Shown in pieces: positions 46,986 through 58,287 of a DNA stretch of 64,000 nucleotides. Every line of letters begins with the position of its first letter. Position 1 is the first letter of the stretch. The stretch is from Dryococelus australis. Its lineage: Eukaryota > Arthropoda > Insecta > Phasmatodea > Phasmatidae. The DNA lies in the NCBI GenBank assembly GCA_029891345.1, contig CM056997.1, forward strand, positions 213,567,212-213,631,211, in the 5' to 3' direction. A program made the position numbers and the translations under genes. The notes below the pieces were generated by a model. That model did not search any database. It was not told where the DNA came from and saw only the letters and a program-made list of their open reading frames with translations.

Positions 46986-47685
46986 TTTCCGTCTGGGGAG
47001 TCCAATAAGGCGATGCGGTGACTCAGCAGCGTCTAGGCTGAAGTGCGGCAGGCAGCACGAGGGGCACTGCCTCAACCTGTACGTGTGGAATGGCCAATTC
47101 CTTACCTGAGTGGATGTATCTGGCGGGCGCTGAGGGCATTGAGAACACTGGGCATCCATTTGGGTCTGCAGGGGTCCCTGGGGCAGGGCCTGCGGTAGAG
47201 TGCATGAAGGCAGCATGATGAGGCATGCTTACATCCTGGCGAGCGTGTGTCTAATGCCTCAGGCGGGGCAGTAGCTCGCAATGCTGCTGTTATTTACATA
47301 CTGAGCAATGGTACACTGATGAACTGGTCGAGCTGGCAGAAGAGTGGCTCCCATTGCGCAGCTGCTGATGCTGTAGTTCACCTCTGGCTGCGGGGGTGGG
47401 CATCTCTCCCCCACAGGTCATCCAGTGGTACCGTTACTGCCTGCTGATCTGCAGCGGTGGCAGGCAGCTGCTCGGTGGCTGGAAAGCCGCGGAAGTCATG
47501 TGGCTATGTGTCACTTCCCCACACGCCGTCGATCTCACCTTCTACCGGCTTCTGACTTGCGGACGCAATCGTAGCCTGTGCAGGGGGTGGCGTGTTGTTT
47601 TCAAAACCGCGAAAGTCAGAGGTGGATTCCCCCTCTCCTCACACGTTATTCACATCCTCCATTGCACTTTTCTTCATGTTACTCA
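46986..47685 (-). other. Gypsy-2 internal sequence past integrase
   Basis: This 700-bp stretch lies between the integrase end and the 3' LTR. Open frames exist on both strands, but none shows an envelope signal, transmembrane pattern or other motif, so no env gene is called. Confidence 0.4.
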
Positions 47686-49065
47686 TTCTTCCCGTTATCT
47701 GCTTCCCTTCTTGTAGGGCAATTTCCCCTCTCCTCTAACTGTACTGTTACTGTTCGCACGTCATCCCTATGAATTTTACATCTTTTCCGTGTTCTCATTT
47801 GTACCAGATAAGAAGTGGCGCTGATTTTATCCACTATCCTATTGCGGTCTTGACCATTTCGGAGGGAATCCGGCGCAGAAATTATTTTTCTCAGTTGACA
47901 GGTGGTGTGCACGCACGTAGACATAGTCACCCAGCTACAGGGGCTTGGGAGGTCTCCTCGTTTCCGGTAACCATTTCGGGACGTAACGCCTCTGATTGGT
48001 GCGGGCTTCTCCTTATCGATCCTCTCTCTCCCTGTCTCTTTCTTCCAGATCGGCGGGTTCTGGATTTAAGTCCGGCGAGCGGCACGCGAACTCTTCCGGG
48101 TTTTGCTAATCCTGCTCCATACATCTCAGCGGGCAATTTACCCGTGGCTTTGTTAGCTCGGTTGCGCAGACGGAAAGCAATTTCATGTATGTGTTGTGAC
48201 CAGGTGGTATGGTCCTCACCTATTTTGAAGCGTAGCTGCACCTTAACCTCCTGGTTTCTTCGCTCTGTCGGGTTGGCGTGGGCATGGTAGATGTTGGTAG
48301 TATGCTGAATGTCATGCCATTTTGTGCACATCCATCCAGCAGAGCCCAGAAAATTGTGTGGCGTTGTCACTCAAAATTGTTTTTGGATATCCCCAACAGG
48401 GGAAAAAATTCCTTTTCCAGGGCGGCTGCAATGTGACGTATGCGTGAGCTTGGTAGAACACACAATTCACACCATCTCGTAAACAGGTCGGTCACCACTA
48501 ACAAAAATTGCTCGCCTCTAGCTGTCCGTGCGTAAGGGCCCATGAAATCTAGAGCAATGCTCTCAAAAGATTGTTGTGGCAGCTTTGGTGGTGGTTGTCG
48601 TTGTGCGGTACTGTCGGACCAGCATGGTTTGTAAACATTGCATTGTTTTCATTGGTGCACATACTCTTTGACTCCCTTACTGAGACCTGTCCATAAATAG
48701 GTAGTTGTTATGTTACGTCTTGTTTGTTTGGCACCAGGGTGTCCCAACAAGGTGTTACAATAGGCTATGTGTATGACAGTTTGGCGCGCCGCGTGCGGTT
48801 CATAGAGGCACCACCAGCCTCTTCTACGGGTGTTGTTTTGCATCTCTAGTAGATCGTCCAAAACTCTCCATGCATATAATACTTCTCGTGCACATTGACC
48901 TTTTATTTTGCGTACTTCGGTTGACAGTTGTTGGTTCAGCACGTATACATACAAGTCGTCCGCGCATGTTTCTGCGAGTGGAGTTTGTTTACGTTCTTTG
49001 ACCGCGATTTGTTGTTGTATCATGGGCGGAGTTGTGTAGTTGTTCTCCGGTGGCAACACTGTTTC
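47686..49065 (-). pseudogene. Gypsy-2 integrase
   Basis: The N-terminal zinc region on the minus strand reads IAYCNTLLGHPGAKQTRRNI and TTTYLWTGLSKGVKEYVHQ. A stop then stands where the first Cys of the C-x2-C pair should be (about 48648). Catalytic Asp 1 is in IALDFMGPYARTA (near 48535), Asp 2 in KTILSDNATQF (near 48365), and Glu in NPTERRNQEVKVQ (near 48255). The C-terminal domain has IVDKISATSYLVQM near 47810. All three catalytic acids are present, but stops and shifts break the frame. It is a typical Ty3/gypsy integrase, distinct from PHG-8. Confidence 0.85.
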
Positions 49066-49240
49066 CCACTCTTCCTCGTCTACGGTGGTTTCTCGTTAGT
49101 TCTGGTAGCGGGACAGAGCTTTGGGCAACTGATTATTTTCACCGGGCACGTGTTCTATAGTGAAGTGGGGTGTCACAGATTGTTTACTTCTACTCGTTTT
49201 CCAAGGCTGTACACCGTTCGTCTGACTTGTTCACCAAAGT
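49066..49240 (-). pseudogene. Gypsy-2 RNase H C-terminus, with RT deleted
   Basis: HFTIEHVPGENNQLPKALSR (about 49115-49175) is the standard end of gypsy RNase H. Directly upstream on the minus strand the reading is already protease, so the whole RT and most of RNase H are missing, removed by an internal deletion near 49190. Confidence 0.8.
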
Positions 49241-49545
49241 GAATTCGGTCTCTCGGAATCTCTACTATTACTTCTTACTCTATTAGTCAGGGTACCGTCG
49301 AAACTAAAGCAGGTATATATATATCACTACATCTCTGATTTTAACGGGCAGCTGAATAATACCAATGATGTTACTAGTACCGTTCAATGCGGCGAGCTCT
49401 ACAGTTACGTTAGTGTTCTATATGTCAGTTGGCTTCACAAGTTCTTCGTGGACAAAATTATGTGAAACCACGGTGTCGATCAGAAGAACAGTTGAAACAC
49501 TTGCAACACATACAGGTACCCTCAATAAATTATCAACAGTAATAC
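49241..49545 (-). pseudogene. Gypsy-2 protease
   Basis: STVLLIDTVVSHNFVHEELV (about 49420-49500) matches the retropepsin start LIDTGATHSF, with the active-site Gly changed to Val. A hydrophobic tail follows (VELAALNG, IIGIIQLPVKI). It would have cut Gag-Pol. Confidence 0.65.
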
Positions 49546-51290
49546 TCACTTATCCCAGGTAGGTGTTGGTCAGGTTTTTTATCTCAGGTGGGGCTGTCGG
49601 TGCAGACGCTCTGGCGGAGTTTCCCATAGCCGTTGAGATTCTGTTAGGGCACAATCTGTGCCGGTGGTACTGCTCGTCTGGACAGATGCGGCAGTGCGGT
49701 GGTTGACGTAAAGCGTCTGTGTTGACAATATGTGGCTGCGGCTGAGCAGACACAGCACTTGTGCCACTGTTCCTCGTAGCGGTCGCGTTGCTGTTTCTTC
49801 GCGCACTCCCGGTCATGTGTGCTGGCACGCTGCGCGGGTAGTTCGAACCCGGGCGCTACATGTTTGTGTTGTTTTCCACACTGTCTTTGTTCTTGCCAGC
49901 ACTTTTAAAGTGCTGGAGTCCGTGTAATAACAGGGCCTTGGCTCCAAGTCGCATGCGATACTTACTGTAGCCCTTGTGAAATGCTGAAAACCGTTGTACA
50001 CCATGGGGCACAGGGCCGGGCCCTGTATTGATTCCAACACATCCTCAGGTTTCCGATGTTGGTAGTGATAATTAGCGAGGCTAATCTTCCTGCTTACGAA
50101 TGTTTTCATTTTTTCCCCTTGCTTCTACTCCTCCGTAAACAATGCCAGCTGTTGTTTGAGCGTGTTGTAAGTGCTTGCGTAGCGGGCTGCGAATTTCGTG
50201 ACAAACTGTGTCCACAGCATGTTGTACTCAGTCGTTAATCACCACCAATCCCTCGCGTCACCTGACAGCTGTGCACCGATGGCGTAAGGTCACTCTTCTA
50301 TGCTGACTCCATATCTCTGCAGTCTGCCTGTGCATTCAGCGAAAAGGCCTTGGAATCCTCTGTCCCCTTCCCAGAAAAAGTCGGGAGCATCTGGAAGCAT
50401 GTTGGCGTCATGCTCGTCTGCTGTTCCAGGCATCGCATTGGTGCACAGTCTTGCCGGGGCATCAGGGTATGCATGACAAGTGATCTGGGCTCATGCCATT
50501 CTCCCCTCTGTGGTTACTGCATATCTCGGCAGGTGGTGTTTACATTCAGGTGCATTTCATTGTTGACATGGAGCAGGCCACACACTTTCCAGCAGAAATT
50601 TCCCTTGCGGAAGCGGTTTGTCATTGTCACTCACACATTTTGGGTGGTATTTGTTTCCACACAGATTGCACACAACAACGGCATGGCCTTTTCCTCTGTA
50701 TCTCCTAGCGCGACACTCTTGCACGTTGCTTTCTACAGGTGGTAGAAAAGTGTCGGGCGCAATCAGGTGCGTTTATTCAGCCTGTTCAATGTCGTCTGAT
50801 CCGTTACCTGTGTTGAAAGTACATTCTTGGCATTGAAATACGTCACGACGTATGGTAGGCCATTCATCTGCAGACACACATGAAGTGCATTCCCAATTTA
50901 CATAAATCACAGCAGATGGTGTTGTTGCCAGGGTTGTCGTAGCCTAGGCGTCTACAGCATGCTGCTTTGGTTGTTGCTGTTGTGGGTGCTATCAGTACAC
51001 TCCGTCTTTCAGGTTTGCAGCGGTAGATGTTCGCTTGCAAGTCGTATTTGGCTTATGGATCCAGCGAAACGGTTCTTCCACATGATGCGCAGATCTCTCC
51101 CATGTCCCAAATGTTGGCTTGCAATTCCATGACTGCACTTGCGGTTGAACGTAAACCCACATGTACAAAGGGTCTCTTCGGGGTATACCCGACCTGGTGG
51201 GGTGCAGTGGTCCATGCACAACCGTACCATGCATGCACTCACGCCAGATTGCAGGCACACAGTGACGTCAAAGGAAAGACCAAGTACACA
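49546..51290 (-). pseudogene. Gypsy-2 gag, degraded
   Basis: Placed by order between the 5' LTR (right) and protease (left). A zinc-knuckle-like HCRICPDEQYHRHRLC lies near 49650-49700. Elsewhere only short frames are open, including 49813-50109 and 51053-51260. The right end near 51457-51472 on the minus strand, TGGCACCGCAACTTAG, could be the tRNA primer-binding site two bases inside the LTR, although I cannot name the tRNA. Confidence 0.5.
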
Positions 51291-51474
51291 ATGACGTCAC
51301 GAGTATCTCCGTCCTACCAGACACAAGGGGGTTCGATACGTGCCTAATATGGCGGTCAGTTCACTGTCCTACGTGCTTCCGAGAACAATGGCGGACTTCC
51401 GGTGTACGAAATGTTCACCCCGTGCTCGATATTTTCCGTGACGCAAGTATTTGCCACTAAGTTGCGGTGCCACG

Positions 51475-52963
51475 TGACTTGACTTGGAGCTTGCGAGAGG
51501 CATACAATGCCAGATTACCGTAATGATACTCAAGATTGCCGATGTTGGTAGATTCAGATTGTAGTTTCCCAGGGCTCCAGGTTTTCAATTACTCAGAATA
51601 GCACGATCTCCTCTCAGGATCGTTACAGGTCGACAGCGTGTGGCGGCACCCCTCGCAGCACACGTCTTACGATATATTTAAGAAAGTCATGGCAATAATT
51701 TACACACTCTGAAGATGTGGGCCACTTCCTGGTTAGGGCCAGTTCCCGACATGAAAGTTCTTTATGTTAAAATAAGACACGTGTTTTGCAACAAAGAAAT
51801 ATACTACCAGAAACATTACATGGGGTAACATACGATCTCGTCGTATCTGAAGTGGGCCTGGCACATGAGTCCTGCCAGGGGCCTATGTGACGAAAATGGC
51901 TTAGCTAGCCGGTGAAAATTAACGTGGTGAAACTTTCTGGTGTCACAAGTCGGCGGAGAGGAGGGTCGGCACGAGGAGAGCAAAAGCTAATAAAAGGTTC
52001 TGGTAAATTTACATATTTAAACTATTGACACCCTAAATGATTAACACAAATTGATGATTCTTCCGTGGCACACGGCACAGAGAGGTGCATGTCTGCCCTC
52101 GAAGACCCATTAGACCAGACTAAAGATGGTGGAATGAAGGTACCATTAGCAATGGACACCTTCCCGCCAGCATCTCGAGGGAAATGTTTACATAAGACAA
52201 AATGCTAAACACTTCTCTTAAAAAGACGCTAGTACAGGAAAATAATCAGTAGATTATTTTACGTGGATTCATTTGTTCAGAGTTCTTTTGGACAGTCTCT
52301 CGTTGTTACTAAGTGTCTCTTAAATATGCATAATACGTAACAATGCCAGAACAGGCGAGCAAACGACATAAAGCACTATAATAAAATATAACAAAAAATT
52401 AAACATACATTTAAACCCTTCTCAAACAGAAAAATTTATTAAAGTGAAAATTAATATATGAGCTTTTGAAAATTGGTTGCATGAACTTGGCACTATAACT
52501 GCTGGAACTGCAAGCATCTTTGAATGTTTATTTTCCTTAAAATGTGAAAGTATTTACCATCATCTCAAAATAAAATAACATACAACATAGCACGTAGAAA
52601 AATAGCAGAATATTAAGAGCATCTCAGTTTGCGTCAGCGTGAACTTATACGCACCACGTGGGTGAGCACTCAGCATTAAAAATAAATTAAGACAGGGACG
52701 CAAGGATGAGATAACACTTCCTCGGGCACGCATTAGGCTCTGCTTAAAGGATATCACACTTTCACACAGAAATACACAGGCTAGGTGCCAGTTACTCTAG
52801 GCAAGTGTGTCTTAATATGCAGTGAATGGATCCCTAGTTCGTTCACGCACGAACAACATACCACACTACACACACACTGATGCGCAACGTGTGGTTCATG
52901 CAGCAGCGAGCACTATCGGGCTGCCCCCTGAGTGGTGTACAAAGCGAGGGCGACGTCAATACA
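51475..52963 (-). repeat. Gypsy-2 LTR, right copy (5' LTR)
   Basis: Partner of 45489-46985. On the minus strand it begins TGTATTGACG at 52963 and ends near 51475 (..CAAGTCA). Followed outward by TTAC, the target duplication. Minor indels distinguish it from the left copy. Confidence 0.9.
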
Positions 52964-53751
52964 TTACGTTTAGGGAATATTTAATCAGTGCCTATACAAG
53001 ACAACAGTTTAATTTTAAGATTTATCATTAACCTAATGTATTCTTTTTATGAAGCATTGAATATATAAATGTTTCACGAAAGTTACATAAATATATGTAA
53101 CGAGTCTAAAACCAGAGTAGCTAAAATATAAAACATTCTGACTAGTATAAAACAGCCCAGGCCTATGTAGATTGTTATAACTTTTGCTGCGAAAAATCAC
53201 ACTTGGCACTGATAATTAATAAAAACGAGATCACAAAGCATCACAGCATTACAACACAACACTTCCATGATAATAAATTAGTCTTGAAAAATTAAAAAGT
53301 TATCTATTCATGTACGTAATTTTAACATAAATTAATTATGTACACATTGTTAGTTAAACAAATTGAATACATGTATATTTTTCGTATCTGCAGTGACGTC
53401 TATTTTAATTGATTCTTAATATTGACCAGGCAAACGATAAAGCTTTTATTGTTTAATATAAAACAAATATTTGGTTAGGATTCGTTTGCTCTAACAAAAG
53501 CAAACATAACATTTTAAGGGTATGGAGGGGGGTTCCTTTCTTTGAAATAATTCTCATTGGTTTGTTTGGTCACATTACCACAATACACACCTACCTACAT
53601 GAGAATATTTGCAACTTGTTTCTTTAAGCAACGCCCAGCTAAGATGCGCTTACAAAATTGAGTTTTATATTGGTTACATCCTTAAGGGCCACTTCATCTT
53701 AAGTGTCACTTTGCTGGAACCTAGTTTATTCCTCATTGGTGAAACTGACCC

Positions 53752-54570
53752 TGGGATTACTCAGAAGTACACACTAGGAACTGCAAGCACCGGCTCTACT
53801 TTCATTTGTCTCATTTGTACCCTTAATTTCCCAATGCCATACATCCGGAAGGGAGGTAAACAGAGAAGGTTAAGACAAGCAACTGTTGCCCCTGAAACTT
53901 TATTGTTTTGCAACCTTAGTCAGAAGTTGCACTTTGCATGTCAATAAAGCGGGGAAGAGTTCACAACGCCCGTCTTAGAGAGGCCTCACCCCTGCTTTCT
54001 GCAGACATCTTTGTTCCCCTTTTAATTAAACTTGAAGGCCCTCCTCATCCCATATTAGAAGCCTTAAAGGGCAAAGAACCTCCACTCTGCCTCCTTAACC
54101 CCTGGTTGTAGGGCCCCAATCAACCACCTACAGTTTTCAGCAGTTTACCATGGATCCAGAGTGCTTCACTGCGCACGAGTCATCAAGGCGACCTCCAACC
54201 CTCGCCACGACAGGATATGTGTCTCCAGCTGGCAGCACCACTACTTCAGTACAGCAACAAGCCTCAAGGTATTTGTGTTAACAAGGGTCAGTCGACTCGT
54301 AAGGCCATGACAGTGGTTTTGGATTTGATGCCCCTTAGATATGCCACCAGACCTGTTCTTTACACTGGCCATGCACCATTCAAACATTAAGGCATTCAAC
54401 CTTGTGATTCTGACATCACCTAATAAAATTGTTAATGTGACCAAGACCTCTGCTTTCTCATTTAAGCATTGTGTGACGGTCACTATAAATTTTAACCTCA
54501 AAGTTCTTAGATTATTATTTGACGCAGCTAGTCCCTCTAAGTAATTGTTGTTTCAATTTTCTCCCTCGGA
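53752..54570 (+). pseudogene. PHG-12: ORF1 and spacer, right part
   Basis: PHG-12 resumes here after the insertion. ORF1 runs from ATG 53834 (MPYIRKGGKQRRLRQATVAP) to TAA 54388-54390, with a frame change between. The C-terminal box reads LDLMPLRYATRPVLYTGHAP (about 54319-54378). The spacer after it matches PHG-10 to about 54555, where the copy ends. No gag follows. Confidence 0.65.
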
Positions 54571-55530
54571 CATGCATCAACGTTAAAGAATCTAGGTCGA
54601 CACACGATTGACAGCATTGCGAGTTGATGGCGAGAATCAGTTTTTTGCAGCATATACATAAATTATGTAATAAATGTGACAATCCATTCTCCATTATTTT
54701 TTGTGTGCCGTATTTGGTAAACAAAACCAAATATTGTTGGAAATTGTTAGATAAGCAATACCTTTACGTAAAGCCTGCATATGGATATTTAATTAATCCC
54801 ATTTTGGAATACACGACTTAAAGGAATCTTAATTTTACCGAAAGTTAACGTAAATTTTGATTTATATGTAATAGAGAATTATTTTTATGTAGTTTATCTA
54901 CAGTATTTGGATGGGAATTGAGTGATGTGGAAGCTATGTTAATGTGAAGTATGTTATAACTGTGTAGAACTGTACTACCTGTACTGTAAATAATTTAAAT
55001 GGTTTGCATTACCATTTCTGTCACACACTACTATATTAATTCAAGACAGTTTCGAAATTTGGATCTATGGTCATACATAACTTGCAACACGTGCTGTGGT
55101 ATCATATTATAATCAATATCATGAAAATATGGCACTATTGTGTTTCGTGGCTGTTATCTATGATTTCTGCTAGTATAGGCTGTCAAAGAAACAATACTTT
55201 GCATCATTAAATTCCTATGCTATGTTATTCACTTTTTTATAATTTTTTTGTGATTTTTTTTATTGTTTCTCTGTAGTTATACAGTATCTACTAGCCAGAA
55301 CATAAGTGTTGTACAATCTAGTGATTTGTACTCAATTTATTTGCATTAAGGTGTTGTATTATAAATGTAAACCACATATGAGGGGAATTTGTTTTAGACA
55401 ATAATTTGACACATTTCGGTTTCCTGTTATACTATTAAACAACTATGACTCATCTGCCTTACGTAATTCTATGTCATGCGAGGGAGAGTCAAACCAGGCT
55501 ACAGATTACACAAGTGTTCTTAGATCGCTA
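54571..55530. other. AT-rich intron, no gene recognised
   Basis: Long A/T runs and no recognisable repeat or coding match. Confidence 0.55.
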
Positions 55531-56790
55531 CAACCCTGGAGGGTGATGATTCTAAACAAGTGGGAAATAAGGTTGCGCAAGCCAGCAAGCAACCCCCCCC
55601 CCCCCTCGCGCTGTGACCCTACAAGCAGTCGCCTGTCTCTGGGCTAAACTGAGCACAGCCGAATATGCATGAAGCCGAGCGCCAGGCAGAGGATAGCCAC
55701 CCCCACCTCGGCCTTGCATGAGAGGAACATCATGAGGCGACGTCACACCCCCCACCGCAGCCCGGTGTTGCACCTGTCCTGCGAACTACATAATTCCATA
55801 TACGCCCGGCCTCTGGGAGTTATTCCTTGCCCTAGTAGCTCACTCCAACACTTTGTGTGCTGGGGCCTTCTACTGCTCAACAATCTTCAGCAGCCACCGG
55901 AGGTTGCTACTATTGATGATACCAGAGACTCCTGCAGCCTTCACCAGAAGCACCACCAGCTACCAGAAGCTCTACGTATTCAACCATTACAGACTTACTG
56001 CACCTTCCGCTGCTGCTCCTCATGGAACAACTGTCTTACTAGTAGAGTCAACTACACCCACTGCTCTTAAAGTAGTGGTCCCCTTTTTCTGTTGTCTCTT
56101 GTAGATGCCCTTTGTATAGAGTAGCTGCAACTGAGTTGTTTTTGTAGCCGTCAACATCACTAGATATCTTGGGTAATTTTTGAACAGGTCGCCTACAACT
56201 GTCTTTCGTAAGTTACTTCCATGTTCACTCTCTCCTTTTTTAGAAGGTACTGTATATATTACATCTAATAAACACAGATTGTTCCTTTCACTGAGGGTAT
56301 CTGTTCTAGAGGTACCTGACCACTAGAAATAATATCTACTGTACATCGTCTACAGAGACCGGGTTTGATATATCAGTACGAACCTTAGAGTAGGACTGCA
56401 GAGTCCCATCAGGAATTTGTACGTCTGATACATGCACTATTCGGCGGCCACCTGTTCTAGACCCCAGGGGATAGAACGGTAGAGCCCTGGCCACTATAAA
56501 GTCATCCAACAGGCGGAGACATTCACCCCAAGTTATGTCCTACCAGAGCGTCTACGGTGCTTGCGGGGATATTTGCTCAAGACTGAAGGCCTAACCCCAG
56601 TTGCGACATACACTCAATAGTGGTAAGAGGGCGGGCCCATATGGCTCAATGCTCTAGGTCAGTGCGTCTGTGATGGGGAACTGATTAGAGCACCGAGCTC
56701 GTGCTGGCAACCATTATTCAAAATACTCTTAGAGATCTGTCTCGTGTTCACAACAATCAGAAAATATCTTTAAGTTTTAACTCAGCCTCT
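55531..56790 (+). repeat. PHG-13: 5' LTR and leader
   Basis: Shared LTR blocks include 'ccaacactttgtgtgctggggcct' (55847-55870) and 'agcagccaccgg'. It has a poly-C run near 55590. Leader blocks at 56440-56520 ('ccacctgttct...gtagagccctggccacta') correspond to the 57-bp unit of PHG-7 in single copy. Confidence 0.6.
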
Positions 56791-57305
56791 ATGCCTTTTG
56801 GTAGAAGGCACGGCTCACAGAGGGAGGAGCAAAAGGCGGCCTATACCGCCGCCAAGCAAGTGTGTATATTAGACCCTCCTACTCCTAGTAGGCAAGCCGA
56901 ATGAGACAGCGCGCAGCTCGTCCGTCATCTGGAGAGACCTTCATCTCCAGTATTTGATTATATTTATTTCCCTGCACACATTCATATAGCTAGAGAAAAT
57001 CGTCCTGTAGTACGTGGTCTCGTACAGGGTATGGAGGTAAGGTGTGGGGCAGCAAATCCCAGGTTCTGGAGCCAACAGTCCGTGGAATGGAATCGACGGT
57101 ACTGTGTTGGTCAGCATGGTACGAACATCCACCAACCTTCCACCAGAGTCGCCGGTTCCAGCCAGCGAGCACCAGCTCCACCTGCATTGAAGTAACCCAT
57201 GGTAAGAAAGGTACTCCAAAACTGTTAAAAGTTCTGACTAAACCCATTACCACTCCAACAGTGGAAAACTTTGTTCCCAGTCGCCAACTGACACATCCAG
57301 CGTGA
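56791..57305 (+). pseudogene. PHG-13 ORF1, frameshifted
   Basis: It starts MPFGRRHGSQREEQKAAYTA, then AKQVCILDPPTPSRQ and a stop. The reading resumes as VVRGLVQGMEVRCGAANPRF, SQQSVEWNRRYC (PHG-3 has GMQWNRRHQ), and ends in another frame with VENFVPSRQLTHPA before a stop. N-terminal, middle and C-terminal blocks therefore all match PHG-3 and PHG-6. The element ends just after ORF1 with no gag. Confidence 0.6.
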
Positions 57306-57629
57306 ATGGCTGGTAATAAACTTAGTTTAAACTTCTAACTAGCACTAGCAAAGTGTGGATGACCTCAAGCAGCCAACACCACGTTGACCGTGCATGTAAG
57401 TCTTAGTCCGGCATGCGTCAAATTTAACTATTGAAAGTATTAGATTTGTTAATATTAGAGGATACATAAATCATATGTTCACTACGTTGAGAAATACATA
57501 ACATAAATCGTTGTTCTGCAGTAATGAAATTAAGTTACAGTGTGCTATGTTATTTTCCTTTCTACTGTCACATTTTTCACTGACTTGGCTTGTTCTACCA
57601 CTATTTATTTGTTCTCACATATTCGTTAC

Positions 57630-57955
57630 TGTTCTAATCTCTCTCTATATATCTTTCTCTCTGTTTCTTTCACTACCCCCTCCTCTTCTTCCTCTCTCTC
57701 TTTCCATTTCCCCCCCCCCTATTTTTTCCTCTCTTCCTCCCTTCCCCATCTCCCCCTCTCCATCTCATCCTATCTGTCTCCCTTTCCATCTTTTCCCCTC
57801 TCTCTCTCTCCCTCACTTTCTCTTTCTCCCTTTATCTCTTTTTCTCTTTCTTTCTTTTCCCCCTCCCTCTTTCTTTCCTCTCCCTCTTTCTTTCCTCTCC
57901 CTCTTTCTTTCTCTTCTTCTCTCTCCCTCTATCTAACTGTCTCTCTCGCTTCATT
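57630..57955 (+). repeat. Pyrimidine-only tract of about 300 bp
   Basis: Almost every base from 57630 to 57955 on the plus strand is C or T, with short repeated units such as 'cctctccctctttcttt' (57862-57920). Reading frames across it encode only Ser/Leu/Phe/Pro and are not genes. It lies about 190 bases upstream of the VPS35 exon d acceptor. Confidence 0.95.
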
Positions 57956-58144
57956 GTTCTTCATTCCATCTGTTATGTCTAGCAATTTAAGAGAAAATGC
58001 TCATTATCATTACACAAATAGTGTTGCCCTAATGTGCAAGTTCCTTGAACTTCCGCTCTCTTGTTTTGCACACATCAGTGACACTGTGCATCTCCTGCTC
58101 ATCGTACAAAGAGTATAGTAGTGTGTGTGTGTACGTGTGTGCAG

Positions 58145-58287
58145 ATGAGGGATGGAAAGCGGGTTGTGGAATGTCTGAAGAAGGGGTGCGCATTGCGAAC
58201 CAGTGCATGGACCCCTCCGTTCAGGTGCAGTTGTTTGTGGAGCTGCTCAACCACTACCTCTACTTCTATGAGAAGGGCAATGATCAT
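58145..58287 (+). CDS. Vps35: VPS35 exon d with an apparent 1-base deletion
   Basis: It encodes [13 protein letters not shown] in the frame set by exon c, then [20 protein letters not shown] and [13 protein letters not shown] in the +1 frame, matching the known VPS35 stretch [21 protein letters not shown]. The break falls at 58184-58188 (gggtg where two codons are expected). Exon length is 143 nt. Adding one base gives 144, which restores phase 0 at both ends like its neighbours. The acceptor is ttgtgtgtgcAG at 58143-58144 after a TG-rich tract, and the donor is gtgagt at 58288. The final exon(s) (VTIQVLNQ... in the family) are not found before 64000. The shift may be an assembly error or a real lesion. 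Confidence 0.92.

Larger units (their letters stand above)
44375..53751. mobile_element. TIR DNA transposon (about 1.9 kb when its own insertion is removed)
   Basis: The left end 'gggccagtttcaccat' (44375-44390) and right end 'attggtgaaactgaccc' (53735-53751) are inverted repeats with about two mismatches. The element sits exactly at the break in PHG-12, and the related PHG-10 at 36716 serves as an empty site. The GGG-start TIR resembles PIF/Harbinger elements; this is an inference, and no 3-bp target duplication is clear. Its own sequence is 44375-45484 plus 52968-53751, AT-rich, with no transposase recognised, so it is probably non-autonomous. Confidence 0.7.

Noticed and set aside
46866..47226. 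Possible env gene of Gypsy-2
   Set aside because: It overlaps the LTR, has no signal peptide, furin site or transmembrane pattern, and other frames are equally open.
57511..58118. Two long overlapping frames rich in Ser/Leu/Pro/Phe
   Set aside because: They arise from the pyrimidine-only tract and have no conserved motif or codon signal.
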